Shown here piece after piece: positions 38,270-50,824 of a DNA stretch of 64,000 nucleotides (the first letter of the stretch is position 1; every line of letters begins with the position of its first letter). A program made the translations under genes and the position numbers. This stretch comes from Tipula vernalis. Taxonomy: Eukaryota; Arthropoda; Insecta; Diptera; Tipulidae. The stretch lies in contig OY282560.1 of the NCBI GenBank assembly GCA_958295665.1, positions 306,013,236-306,077,235 on the forward strand. Reading direction: 5' to 3'. The notes beneath the pieces are model-generated. The model worked only from the letters and a program-made list of their open reading frames with translations. It had not been told where the DNA came from and ran no database searches.

Positions 38270-41100
38270 GCAGATTTTCATTAATTTCCTGGTCTATAGT
38301 TCAGGAGATTTTCCATAAAATTGAATTTTCTACGAAATGGGTAGAAATATTCGAGCAATCTAAATGCCCGTTGGCATAATAATTACAGGTCTCAACACCT
38401 ATTCATAGAGGCATCAATCATCGAAATCGGAGCACAATTGCAGATTTTGATTAATTTCCTCGTCTATAGTTCAGGAGATTTTCCATAAAATTGAATTTTC
38501 TACGAAATGGGTAGAAATATTTGATCAATCTAAATGCCCGTTGGCATAATAATTACAGGTCTCAACACCTATTGATAGAGGCATCAATCATCGAAATCGG
38601 AGCACAATTGCAGATTTTCATTAATTTCCTGGTCTATAGTTCAGGAGATTTTCCATAAAATTGAATTTTCTACGAAATGGGTAGAAATATTGGAGCAATC
38701 TAAATGCCCGTTGGCATAATAATTACAGGTCTCAACACCTATTGATAGAGGCATCAATCATCGAAATCGGAGCACAATTGCAGATTTTGATTAATTTCCT
38801 CGTCTATAGTTCAGGAGATTTTCCATAAAATTGAATTTTCTACGAAATGGGTAGAAATATTCGAGCAATCTAAATGCCCGTTGGCATAATAATTACAGGT
38901 CTCAACACCTATTGATAGAGGCATCAATCATCGAAATCGGAGCACAATTGCAGATTTTCATTAATTTCCTGCTCTATAGTTCAGGAGATTTTCCATAAAA
39001 TTGAATTTTCTACGAAATGGGTAGAAATATTCGAGCAATCTAAATGCTCGTTATCATAATGATTACAGGTCTCAACACCTATTGATAGAGGCATCAATCA
39101 TCGAAATCGGAGCACAATTGCAGATTTTCATTAATTTCCTGGTCTATAGTTCAGGAGATTTTCCATAAAATTTAATTTTCTACGAAATGGGTAGAAATAT
39201 TCGAGCAATCTAAATGCCCGTTGGCATAATAATTACAGGGTCTCAACACCTATTGATAGAGGCATCAATCATCGAAATCGGAGCACAATTGCAGATTTTC
39301 ATTAATTTCCTGGTCTATAGTTCAGGAGATTTTCCATAAAATTGAATTTTCTACGAAATGGGTAGAAATAATCGAGCAATCTAAATTCCCGTTGGCATAA
39401 TAATTACAGGTCTCAACACCTATTGATAAAGTCATCAATCATCGAAATCGGAGCACAATTGCAGATTTTCATTTATTTCCTGGTCTATAGTTCAAAAGAT
39501 TTTCCATAAAATTGAATTTTCTACGAAATGGGTAGAAATATTCGAGCAATATAAATGCCCGTTGGCATAATAATTACAGGTCTCAACACCTATTGATAGA
39601 GTCATCAATCATCGAAATCGGAGCACAATTGCAGATTTTCATTAATTTCCTGGTCTATAGTTCAGGAGATTTTACATAAAATTGAATTTTCTACGAAATG
39701 GGTAGAAATATTTGAGCAATACAAATGCCCGTTGGCATAATAATTACAGGTCTCAACACCTATTGATAGAGGCATCAATCATCGAAATCGGAGCACAATT
39801 GCAGATTTTCATTAATTTCCTGGTCTATAGTTCAGGAGATTTTCCATAAAATTGAATTTTCTACGAAATGGGTAGAAATATTCGAGCAATCTAAATGCCC
39901 GTTGGCATAATAATTACAGGTCTCAACACCTATTGATAGAGGCATCAATCATCGAAATCGGAGCACAATTGCAGATTTTCATTAATTTCCTGGTCTATAG
40001 TTCAGGAGATTTTCCATAAAATTGAATTTTCTACGAAATGGGTAGAAATATTCGAGCAATCTAAATGCCCGTTGGCATAATAATTACAGGTCTCAACACC
40101 TATTGATAGAGGCATCAATCATCGAAATCGGAGCACAATTGCAGATTTTCATTAATTTCCTGGTCTATAGTTCAGGAGATTTTCCATAAAATTGAATTTT
40201 CTACGAAATGGGTAGAAATAATCGAGCAATCTAAATGCCCGTTGGCATAATAATTACAGGTCTCAACACCTATTGATAGAGGCATCAATCATCGAAATCG
40301 GAGCACAATTGCAGATTTTGATTAATTTCCTCGTCTATAGTTCAGGGAATTTTCCATAAAATTGAATTTTCTACGAAATGGGTAGAAATATTCGAGCAAT
40401 CTAAATGCCCGTTGGCATAATAATTACAGGTCTCAACACCTATTGATAGAGGCATCAATCATCGAAATCGGAGCACAATTGCAGATTTTCATTTATTTCC
40501 TGGTCTATAGTTCAGGAGATTTTCCATAAAATTGAATTTTCTACGAAATGGGTAGAAATATTTGAGCAATACAAATGCCCGTTGGCATAATAATTACAGG
40601 TCTCAACACCTATTGATAGAGGCATCAATCATCGAAATCGGAGCACAATTGCAGATTTTCATTAATTTCCTGGTCTATAGTTCAGGAGATTTTCCATAAA
40701 ATTGAATTTTCTACGAAATGGGTAGAAATATTCGAGCAATCTAAATGCCCGTTGGCATAATAATTACAGGTCTCAACACCTATTGATAGAGGCATCAATC
40801 ATCGAAATCGGAGCACAATTGCAGATTTTGATTAATTTCCTCGTCTATAGTTCAGGGAATTTTCCATAAAATTGAATTTTCTACGAAATGGGTAGAAATA
40901 TTCGAGCAATCTAAATGCCCGTTGGCATAATAATTACAGGTATCAACACCTATTGATAGAGGCATCAATCATCGAAATCGGAGCACAATTGCAGATTTTC
41001 ATTTATTTCCTGGTCTATAGTTCAAGAGATTTTCCATAAAATTGAATTTTCTACGAAATGGGTAGAAATATTTGAGCAATACAAATGATCGTTGGCATAA
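38270..41100. repeat. 22-monomer-spaced block, copy 1
   Basis: Markers recur 3732-3733 bp downstream: atttgatcaat at 38520 (42253), the M1 monomer at 38939 (42672), ataaagtc near 39428 (43160), ttcaagag near 41023 (44755) and aatgatcg near 41085 (44817). The offset equals 22 x 170 minus the 8-bp deletion, plus one extra G before 39238. In the middle (40130-40800) classes match better at 3562 bp (21 monomers), so one copy gained or lost a monomer and later regained register. Confidence 0.85.
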
Positions 41101-41829
41101 TAATTACAGGTCTCAACACCTATTGATAGAGGCATCAATCATCGAAATCGGAGCACAATTGCAGATTTTCATTAATTTCCTGGTCTATAGTTCAGGAGAT
41201 TTTCCATAAAATTGAATTTTCTACGAAATGGGTAGAAATATTCAAGCAATCTAAATGCCCGTTGGCATAATAATTACAGGTCTCAACACCTATTGATAGA
41301 GGCATCAATCATCGAAATCGGAGCACAATTGCAGATTTTGATTAATTTCCTCGTCTATAGTTCAGGGAATTTTCCATAAAATTGAATTTTCTACGAAATG
41401 GGTAGAAATATTCGAGCAATCTAAATGCCCGTTGGCATAATAATTACAGGTCTCAACACCTATTGATAGAGGCATCAATCATCGAAATCGGAGCACAATT
41501 GCAGATTTTCATTTATTTCCTGGTCTATAGTTCAGGAGATTTTCCATAAAATTGAATTTTCTACGAAATGGGTAGAAATATTTGAGCAATACAAATGCCC
41601 GTTGGCATAATAATTACAGGTCTCAACACCTATTGATAGAGGCATCAATCATCGAAATCGGAGCACAATTGCAGATTTTCATTAATTTCCTGGTCTATAG
41701 TTCAGGAGATTTTCCATAAAATTGAATTTTCTACGAAATGGGTAGAAATATTCGAGCAATCTAAATGCCCGTTGGCATAATAATTACAGGTCTCAACACC
41801 TATTGATAGAGGCATCAATCATCGAAATC
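40300..41829. repeat. 510-bp trimeric HOR beta-gamma-alpha, three copies
   Basis: Nine consecutive monomers starting at 40300 repeat one order three times. First comes beta with gggaatttt, then gamma (catttatttcctgg, atttgag, tacaaat), then alpha (cattaatttcctgg, tctaaat). Differences between units are small (ggtatcaac near 40940, ttcaagag near 41023, aatgatcg near 41085, attcaag near 41231). This is the clearest case in the window of classes being fixed into a repeating order. Confidence 0.88.
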
Positions 41830-41991
41830 GGAGCACAATTGCAGATTTTGATTAATTTATAGTTCAGGAGATTTTCCATAAAATTGAATTTTCTACGAAA
41901 TGGGTAGAAATATTTGAGCAATACAAATGCCCGTTGGCATAATAATTACAGGTCTCAACACCTATTGATAGAGGCATCAATCATCGAAATC
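41830..41991. repeat. 162-bp deleted monomer, copy 1
   Basis: Monomer starts 41830 and 41992 are 162 bp apart. Eight bases are missing after gattaattt, so that it joins atagttcagg directly; the lost segment corresponds to cctcgtct at monomer positions 30-37. The identical junction recurs at 45392-45553, 3562 bp away. A shared breakpoint means the deletion happened once and was then copied with its block. Confidence 0.92.
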
Positions 41992-42002
41992 GGAGCACAA
42001 TT

Positions 42003-44833
42003 GCAGATTTTCATTAATTTCCTGGTCTATAGTTCAGGAGATTTTCCATAAAATTGAATTTTCTACGAAATGGGTAGAAATATTCGAGCAATCTAAATGC
42101 CCGTTGGCATAATAATTACAGGTCTCAACACCTATTGATAGAGGCATCAATCATCGAAATCGGAGCACAATTGCAGATTTTGATTAATTTCCTCGTCTAT
42201 AGTTCAGGAGATTTTCCATAAAATTGAATTTTCTACGAAATGGGTAGAAATATTTGATCAATCTAAATGCCCGTTGGCATAATAATTACAGGTCTCAACA
42301 CCTATTGATAGAGGCATCAATCATCGAAATCGGAGCACAATTGCAGATTTTCATTAATTTCCTGGTCTATAGTTCAGGAGATTTTCCATAAAATTGAATT
42401 TTCTACGAAATGGGTAGAAATATTCGAGCAATCTAAATGCCCGTTGGCATAATAATTACAGGTCTCAACACCTATTGATAGAGGCATCAATCATCGAAAT
42501 CGGAGCACAATTGCAGATTTTGATTAATTTCCTCGTCTATAGTTCAGGAGATTTTCCATAAAATTGAATTTTCTACGAAATGGGTAGAAATATTCGAGCA
42601 ATCTAAATGCCCGTTGGCATAATAATTACAGGTCTCAACACCTATTGATAGAGGCATCAATCATCGAAATCGGAGCACAATTGCAGATTTTTATTTATTT
42701 CCTGGTCTATAGTTCAGGAGATTTTCCATAAAATTGAATTTTCTACGAAATGGGTAGAAATATTCGAGCAATCTAAATGCTCGTTATCATAATGATTACA
42801 GGTCTCAACACCTATTGATAGAGGCATCAATCATCGAAATCGGAGCACAATTGCAGATTTTCATTAATTTCCTGGTCTATAGTTCAGGAGATTTTCCATA
42901 AAATTTAATTTTCTACGAAATGGGTAGAAATATTCGAGCAATCTAAATGCCCGTTGGCATAATAATTACAGGTCTCAACACCTATTGATAGAGGCATCAA
43001 TCATCGAAATCGGAGCACAATTGCAGATTTTGATTAATTTCCTGGTCTATAGTTCAGGAGATTTTCCATAAAATTGAATTTTCTACGAAATGGGTAGAAA
43101 TAATCGAGCAATCTAAATTCCCGTTGGCATAATAATTACAGGTATCAACACCTATTGATAAAGTCATCAATCATCGAAATCGGAGCACAATTGCAGATTT
43201 TCATTTATTTCCTGGTCTATAGTTCAGGAGATTTTCCATAAAATTGAATTTTCTACGAAATGGGTAGAAATATTCGAGCAATCTAAATGCCCGTTGGCAT
43301 AATAATTACAGGTCTCAACACCTATTGATAGAGGCATCAATCATCGAAATCGGAGCACAATTGCAGATTTTGATTAATTTCCTGGTCTATAGTTCAGGGA
43401 ATTTTCCATAAAATTGAATTTTCTACGAAATGGGTAGAAATATTTGAGCAATCTAAATGCCCGTTGGCATAATAATTACAGGTCTCAACAACTATTGATA
43501 GAGGCATCAATCATCGAAATCGGAGCACAATTGCAGATTTTCATTAATTTCCTGGTCTATAGTTCAGGAGATTTTCCATAAAATTGAATTTTCTACGAAA
43601 TGGGTAGAAATATTCGAGCAATCTAAATGCCCGTTGGCATAATAACTACAGGTCTCAACACCTATTGATAGAGGCATCAATCATCGAAATCGGAGCACAA
43701 TTGCAGATTTTCATTAATTTCCTGGTCTATAGTTCAGGAGATTTTCCATAAAATTGAATTTTCTACGAAATGGGTAGAAATAATCGAGCAATCTAAATGC
43801 CCGTTGGCATAATAATTACATGTCTCAACACCTATTGATAGAGGCATCAATCATCGAAATCGGAGCACAATTGCAGATTTTGATTAATTTCCTCGTCTAT
43901 AGTTCAGGGAATTTTCCATAAAATTGAATTTTCTACGAAATGGGTAGAAATATTTGAGCAATCTAAATGCCCGTTGGCATAATAATTACAGGTCTCAACA
44001 CCTATTGATAGAGGCATCAATCATCGAAATCGGAGCACAATTGCAGATTTTCATTTATTTCCTGGTCTATAGTTCAGGAGATTTTCCATAAAATTGAATT
44101 TTCTACGAAATGGGTAGAAATATTTGAGCAATACAAATGCCCGTTGGCATAATAATTACAGGTCTCAACACCTATTGATAGAGGCATCAATCATCGAAAT
44201 CGGAGCACAATTGCAGATTTTCATTAATTTCCTGGTCTATAGTTCAGGAGATTTTCCATAAAATTGAATTTTCTACGAAATGGGTAGAAATATTCGAGCA
44301 ATCTAAATGCCCGTTGGCATAATAATTACAGGTCTCAACACCTATTGATAGAGGCATCAATCATCGAAATCGGAGCACAATTGCAGATTTTGATTAATTT
44401 CCTCGTCTATAGTTCAGGAGATTTTCCATAAAATTGAATTTTCTACGAAATGGGTAGAAATATTCGAGCAATCTAAATGCCCGTTAGCATAATAATTACA
44501 GGTCTCAACACCTATTGATAGAGGCATCAATCATCGAAATCGGAGCACAATTGCAGATTTTGATTAATTTCCTCGTCTATAGTTCAGGGAATTTTCCATA
44601 AAATTGAATTTTCTACGAAATGGGTAGAAATATGTGAGCAATCTAAATGCCCGTTGGCATAATAATTACAGGTATCAACACCTATTGATAGAGGCATCAA
44701 TCATCGAAATCGGAGCACAATTGCAGATTTTCATTTATTTCCTGGTCTATAGTTCAAGAGATTTTCCATAAAATTGAATTTTCTACGAAATGGGTAGAAA
44801 TATTTGAGCAATACAAATGATCGTTGGCATAAT
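42003..44833. repeat. 22-monomer-spaced block, copy 2
   Basis: This is the partner of 38270-41100, with markers at 42253, 42672, 43160, 44755 and 44817. Private differences include a gatttttattta site in its M1 monomer (near 42690), aataactac near 43644, acatgtctc near 43820 and atatgtgag near 44631. The M1-to-ataaagtc part is present a third time at 50655-51150, offset 7983 bp from this copy. Confidence 0.85.
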
Positions 44834-45391
44834 AATTACAGGTCTCAACACCTATTGATAGAGGCATCAATCATCGAAATCGGAGCACAATTGCAGATTT
44901 TCATTTATTTCCTGGTCTATAGTTCAGGAGATTTTCCATAAAATTGAATTTTCTACGAAATGGGTAGAAATATTTGAGCAATACAAATGCCCGTTGGCAT
45001 AATAATTACAGGTCTCAACACCTATTGATAGAGGCATCAATCATCGAAATCGGAGCACAATTGCAGATTTTGATTAATTTCCTCGTCTATAGTTCAGGGA
45101 ATTTTCCATAAAATTGAATTTTCTACGAAATGGGTAGAAATATTCGAGCAATCTAAATGCCCGTTGGCATAATAATTACAGGTATCAACACCTATTGATA
45201 GAGGCATCAATCATCGAAATCGGAGCACAATTGCAGATTTTCATTAATTTCCTGGTCTATAGTTCAGGAGATTTTCCATAAAATTGAATTTTCTACGAAA
45301 TGGGTAGAAATATTCGAGCAATCTAAATGCCCGTTGGCATAATAATTACAGGTCTCAACACCTATTGATAGAGGCATCAATCATCGAAATC

Positions 45392-45553
45392 GGAGCACAA
45401 TTGCAGATTTTGATTAATTTATAGTTCAGGAGATTTTCCATAAAATTGAATTTTCTACGAAATGGGTAGAAATATTCGAGCAATCTAAATGCCCGTTGGC
45501 ATAATAATTACAGGTCTCAACACCTATTGATAGAGGCATCAATCATCGAAATC
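45392..45553. repeat. 162-bp deleted monomer, copy 2
   Basis: The same 8-bp loss and the same junction (gattaattt joined to atagttcagg) as at 41830 are seen; the starts at 45392 and 45554 are 162 bp apart. The downstream base at the attcgag/atttgag site differs from copy 1 (attcgag and tctaaat here, atttgag and tacaaat there), so the flanking part of one copy has since been converted or recombined. Confidence 0.92.
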
Positions 45554-47719
45554 GGAGCACAATTGCAGATTTTGATTTATTTCCTGGTCTATAGTTCAGG
45601 AGATTTTCCATAAAATTGAATTTTCTACGAAATGGGTAGAAATATTCGAGCAATCTAAATGCCCGTTGGCATAATAATTACAGGTCTCAACACCTATTGA
45701 TAGAGGCATCAATCATCGAAATCGGAGCACAATTGCAGATTTTGATTAATTTCCTCGTCTATAGTTCAGGAGATTTTCCATAAAATTGAATTTTCTACGA
45801 AATGGGTAGAAATATTCGAGCAATCTAAATGCCCGTTAAAATAAAAATTACAGGTCTCAACACCTATTGATAGAGGCATCAATCATCGAAATCGGAGCAC
45901 AATTGCAGATTTTCATTTATTTCCTGGTCTATAGTTCAGGAGATTTTCCATAAAATTGAATTTTCTACGAAATGGGTAGAAATATTTGAGCAATACAAAT
46001 GCCCGTTGGCATAATAATTACAGGTCTCAACACCTATTGATAGAGGCATCAATCATCGAAATCGGAGCACAATTGCAGATTTTCATTAATTTCCTGGTCT
46101 ATAGTTCAGGAGATTTTCCATAAAATTGAATTTTCTACGAAATGGGTAGAAATATTCGAGCAATCTAAATGCCCGTTGGCATAATAATTACAGATCTCAA
46201 CACCTATTGATAGAGGCATCAATCATCGAAATCGGAGCACAATTGCAGATTTTGATTAATTTCCTCGTCTATAGTTCAGGAGATTTTCCATAAAATTGAA
46301 TTTTCTACGAAATGGGTAGAAATATTCGAGCAATCTAAATGCCCGTTGGCATAATAATTACAGGTCTCAACACCTATTGATAGAGGCATCAATCATCGAA
46401 ATCGGAGCACAATTGCAGATTTTGATTAATTTCCTCGTCTATAGTTCAGGGAATTTTCCATAAAATTGAATTTTCTACGAAATGGGTAGAAATATTCGAG
46501 CAATCTAAATTCCCGTTGGCATAATAATTACAGGTCTCAACACCTATTGATAGAGTCATCAATCATCGAAATCGGAGCACAATTGCAGATTTTCATTTAT
46601 TTCCTGGTCTATAGTTCAGGAGATTTTCCATAAAATTGAATTTTCTACGAAATGGGTAGAAATATTCGAGCAATCTAAATTCCCGTTGGCATAATAATTA
46701 CAGGTCTCAACACCTATTGATAGAGGCATCAATCATCGAAATCGGAGCACAATTGCAGATTTTGATTAATTTCCTCGTCTATAGTTCAGGAGATTTTCCA
46801 TAAAATGAAATTTTCTACGAAATGGGTAGAAATATTCGAGCAATCTAAATTCCCGTTGGCATAATAATTACAGGTCTCAACACCTATTGATAGAGGCATC
46901 AATCATCGAAATCGGAGCACAATTGCAGATTTTGATTAATTTCCTCGTCTATAGTTCAGGAGATTTTCCATAAAATTGAATTTTCTACGAAATGGGTAGA
47001 AATATTCGAGCAATCTAAATGCCCGTTGGCATAATAATTACAGGTCTCAACACCTATTGATAGAGGCATCAATCATCGAAATCGGAGCACAATTGCAGAT
47101 TTTGATTAATTTCCTCGTCTATAGTTCAGGAGATTTTCCATAAAATTGAATTTTCTACGAAATGGGTAGAAATATTCGAGCAATCTAAATGCCCGTTGGC
47201 ATAATAATTACAGGTCTCAACACCTATTGATAGAGTCATCAATCATCGAAATCGGAGCACAATTGCAGATTTTCATTAATTTCCTGGTCTATACTTCAGG
47301 AGATTTTCCATAAAATTGAATTTTCTACGAAATGGGTAGAAATATTTGAGCAATACAAATGCCCGTTGGCATAATAATTACAGGTCTCAACACCTATTGA
47401 TAGAGGCATCAATCATCGAAATCGGAGCACAATTGCAGATTTTCATTTATTTCCTGGTCTATAGTTCAGGAGATTTTCCATAAAATTGAATTTTCTACGA
47501 AATGGGTAGAAATATTTGAGCAATACAAATGCCCGTTGGCATAATAATTACAGGTCTCAACACCTATTGATAGAGGCATCAATCATCGAAATCGGAGCAC
47601 AATTGCAGATTTTCATTAATTTCGTGGTCTATAGTTCAGGGAATTTTCCATAAAATTGAATTTTCTACGAAATGGGTAGAAATATTTGAGCAATACAAAT
47701 GCCCGTTGGCATAATAATT

Positions 47720-48400
47720 ACAGGTCTCAACACCTATTGATAGAGGCATCAATCATCGGAATCGGAGCACAATTGCAGATTTTCATTAATTTCCTGGTCT
47801 ATAGTTCAGGAGATTTTCCATAAAATTGAATTTTCTACGAAAAGGGTAGAAATATTCGAGCAATCTAAATGCCCGTTGGCATAATAATTACAGGTCTCAA
47901 CACCTATTGATAGAGTCATCAATCATCGAAATCGGAGCACAATTGCAGAGTTTGATTAATTTCCTCGTCTATAGTTCAGGAGATTTTCCATAAAATTGAA
48001 TTTTCTACGAAATGGGTAGAAATATTCGAGCAATCTAAATTCCCGTTGGCATAATAATTACAGGGTCTCAACACCTATTGATAGAGGCATCAATCATCGA
48101 AATCGGAGCACAATTGCAGATTTTGATTAATTTCCTCGTCTATAGTTCAGGAGATTTTCCATAAAATTGAATTTTCTACGAAATGGGTAGAAATATTCGA
48201 GCAATCTAAATGCCCGTTGGCATAATAGTTACAGGTCTCAACACCTATTGATAGAGGCATCAATCATCGAAATCGGAGCACAATTGCAGATTTTGATTAA
48301 TTTCCTCGTCTATAGTTCAGGGAATTTTCCATAAAATTGAATTTTCTACGAAATGGGTAGAAATATTTGAGCAATACAAATGCCCGTTGGCATAATAATT
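47720..48400. repeat. Block duplicated from 36340-37020, copy 2
   Basis: The block holds catcggaatcgg, an agtc site, a gattaatttcctcg monomer with aattccc and agggtctc (48063), then a beta monomer with aatagttac (48226), then a beta monomer with gggaatttt and atttgag/tacaaat. All lie at a constant 11377 bp from the first copy. That offset is 67 x 170 minus 13, consistent with the two 8-bp deletions and the few single-base gains lying between. Confidence 0.8.
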
Positions 48401-50654
48401 ACAGGTCTCAACACCTATTGATAGAGGCATCAATCATCGAAATCGGAGCACAATTGCAGATTTTCATTTATTTCCTGTTCTATAGTTCAGGAGATTTTCC
48501 ATAAAATTGAATTTTCTACGAAATGGGTAGAAATATTCGAGCAATCTAAATGCCCGTTGGCATAATAATTACAGGTCTCAACACCTATTGATAGAGGCAT
48601 CAATCATCGAAATCGGAGCACAATTGCAGATTTTCATTTATTTCCTGGTCTATAGTTCAGGAGATTTTCCATAAAATTGAATTTTCTACGAAATGGGTAG
48701 AAATATTTGAGCAATACAAATGCCCGTTGGCATAATAATTACAGGTCTCAACACCTATTGATAGAGGCATCAATCATCGAAATCGGAGCACAATTGCAGA
48801 TTTTCATTAATTTCCTGGTCTATAGTTCAGGAGATTTTCCATAAAATTGAATTTTCTACGAAATGGGTAGAAATATTCGAGCAATCTAAATGCCCGTTGG
48901 CATAATAATTACAGGTCTCAACACCTATTGATAGAGGCATCAATCATCGAAATCGGAGCACAATTGCAGATTTTCATTAATTTCCTGGTCTATAGTTCAG
49001 GAGATTTTCCATAAAATTGAATTTTCTACGAAATGGGTAGAAATATTCGAGCAATCTAAATGCCCGTTGGCATAATAATTACAGGTCTCAACACCTATTG
49101 ATAGAGGCATCAATCATCGAAATCGGAGCACAATTGCAGATTTTGATTAATTTCCTGGTCTATAGTTCAGGAGATTTTCCATAAAATTGAATTTTCTACG
49201 AAATGGGTAGAAATATTCGAGCAATCTAAATTCCCGTTGGCATAATAATTACAGGTCTCAACACCTATTGATAGAGTCATCAATCATCGAAATCGGAGCA
49301 CAATTGCAGATTTTCATTTATTTCCTGGTCTATAGTTCAGGAGATTTTCCATAAAATTGAATTTTCTACGAAATGGGTAGAAATATTTGAGCAATACAAA
49401 TGCCCGTTGGCATAATAATTACAGGTCTCAACACCTATTGATAGAGGCATCAATCATCGAAATCGGAGCACAATTGCAGATTTTCATTAATTTCCTGGTC
49501 TATAGTTCAGGAGATTTTCCATAAAATTGAATTTTCTACGAAATGGGTAGAAATATTCGAGCAATCTAAATGCCCGTTGGCATAATAATTACAGGTCTCA
49601 ACACCTATTGATAGAGGCATCAATCATCGAAATCGGAGCACAATTGCAGATTTTGATTAATTTCCTCGTCTATAGTTCAGGAGATTTTCCATAAAATTGA
49701 ATTTTCTACGAAATGGGAAGAAATATTCGAGCAATCTAAATGCCCGTTGGCATAATAATTACAGGTCTCAACACCTATTGATAGAGGCATCAATCATCGA
49801 AATCGGAGCACAATTGCAGATTTTGATTAATTTCCTCGTCTATAGTTCAGGGAATTTTCCATAAAATTGAATTTTCTACGAAATGGGTAGAAATATTCGA
49901 GCAATATAAATGCCCGTTGGCATAATAATTACAGGTCTCAACACCTATTGATAGAGTCATCAATCATCGAAATCGGAGCACAATTGCAGATTTTCATTTA
50001 TTTCCTGGTCTATAGTTCAGGAGATTTTCCATAAAATTGAATTTTCTACGAAATGGGTAGAAATATTTGAGCAATACAAATGCCCGTTGGCATAATAATT
50101 ACAGGTCTCAACACCTATTGATAGAGGCATCAATCATCGAAATCGGAGCACAATTGCAGATTTTCATTAATTTCCTGGTCTATAGTTCAGGAGATTTTCC
50201 ATAAAATTGAATTTTCTACGAAATGGGTAGAAATATTCGAGCAATCTAAATGCCCGTTGGCATAATAATTACAGGTCTCAACACCTATTGATAGAGGCAT
50301 CAATCATCGAAATCGGAGCACAATTGCAGATTTTGATTAATTTCCTCGTCTATAGTTCAGGAGATTTTCCATAAAATTGAATTTTCTACGAAATGGGTAG
50401 AAATATTCGAGCAAATATAATTCCCGTTGGCATAATAATTACAGGTCTCAACACCTATTGATAGAGGCATCAATCATCGAAATCGGAGCACAATTGCAGA
50501 TTTTGATTAATTTCCTCGTCTATAGTTCAGGAGATTTTCCATAAAATTGAATTTTCTACGAAATGGGTAGAAATATTCGAGCAATCTAAATGCCCGTTGG
50601 CATAATAATTACAGGTCTCAACACCTATTGATAGAGGCATCAATCATCGAAATC

Positions 50655-50824
50655 GGAGCACAATTGCAGATTTTCATTAATTTCCTGCTCTATAGTTCAG
50701 GAGATTTTCCATAAAATTGAATTTTCTACGAAATGGGTAGAAATATTCGAGCAATCTAAATGCTCGTTATCATAATGATTACAGGTCTCAACACCTATTG
50801 ATAGAGGCATCAATCATCGAAATC
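50655..50824 (+). repeat. Marker monomer M1, copy 4
   Basis: The monomer carries cctgctc, tgctcg, ttatcat and aatgatt together, as at 30095 and 38939; the copy at 42672 lacks cctgctc but has the other three. The following monomer has the ordinary aattgaatt, where the other three copies have aatttaatt, so this copy has partly reverted or been converted. Distances between successive M1 copies are 8844, 3733 and 7983 bp, each explained by 170-bp multiples and the visible indels. Confidence 0.85.

Noticed and set aside
18991..48070. Extra-G monomers as random homopolymer sequencing errors
   Set aside because: They recur at fixed HOR spacings and in linkage with independent substitutions (aattccc, gagacatc), which random errors would not do. 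A shared consensus error copied by assembly remains possible and is noted in the finding.
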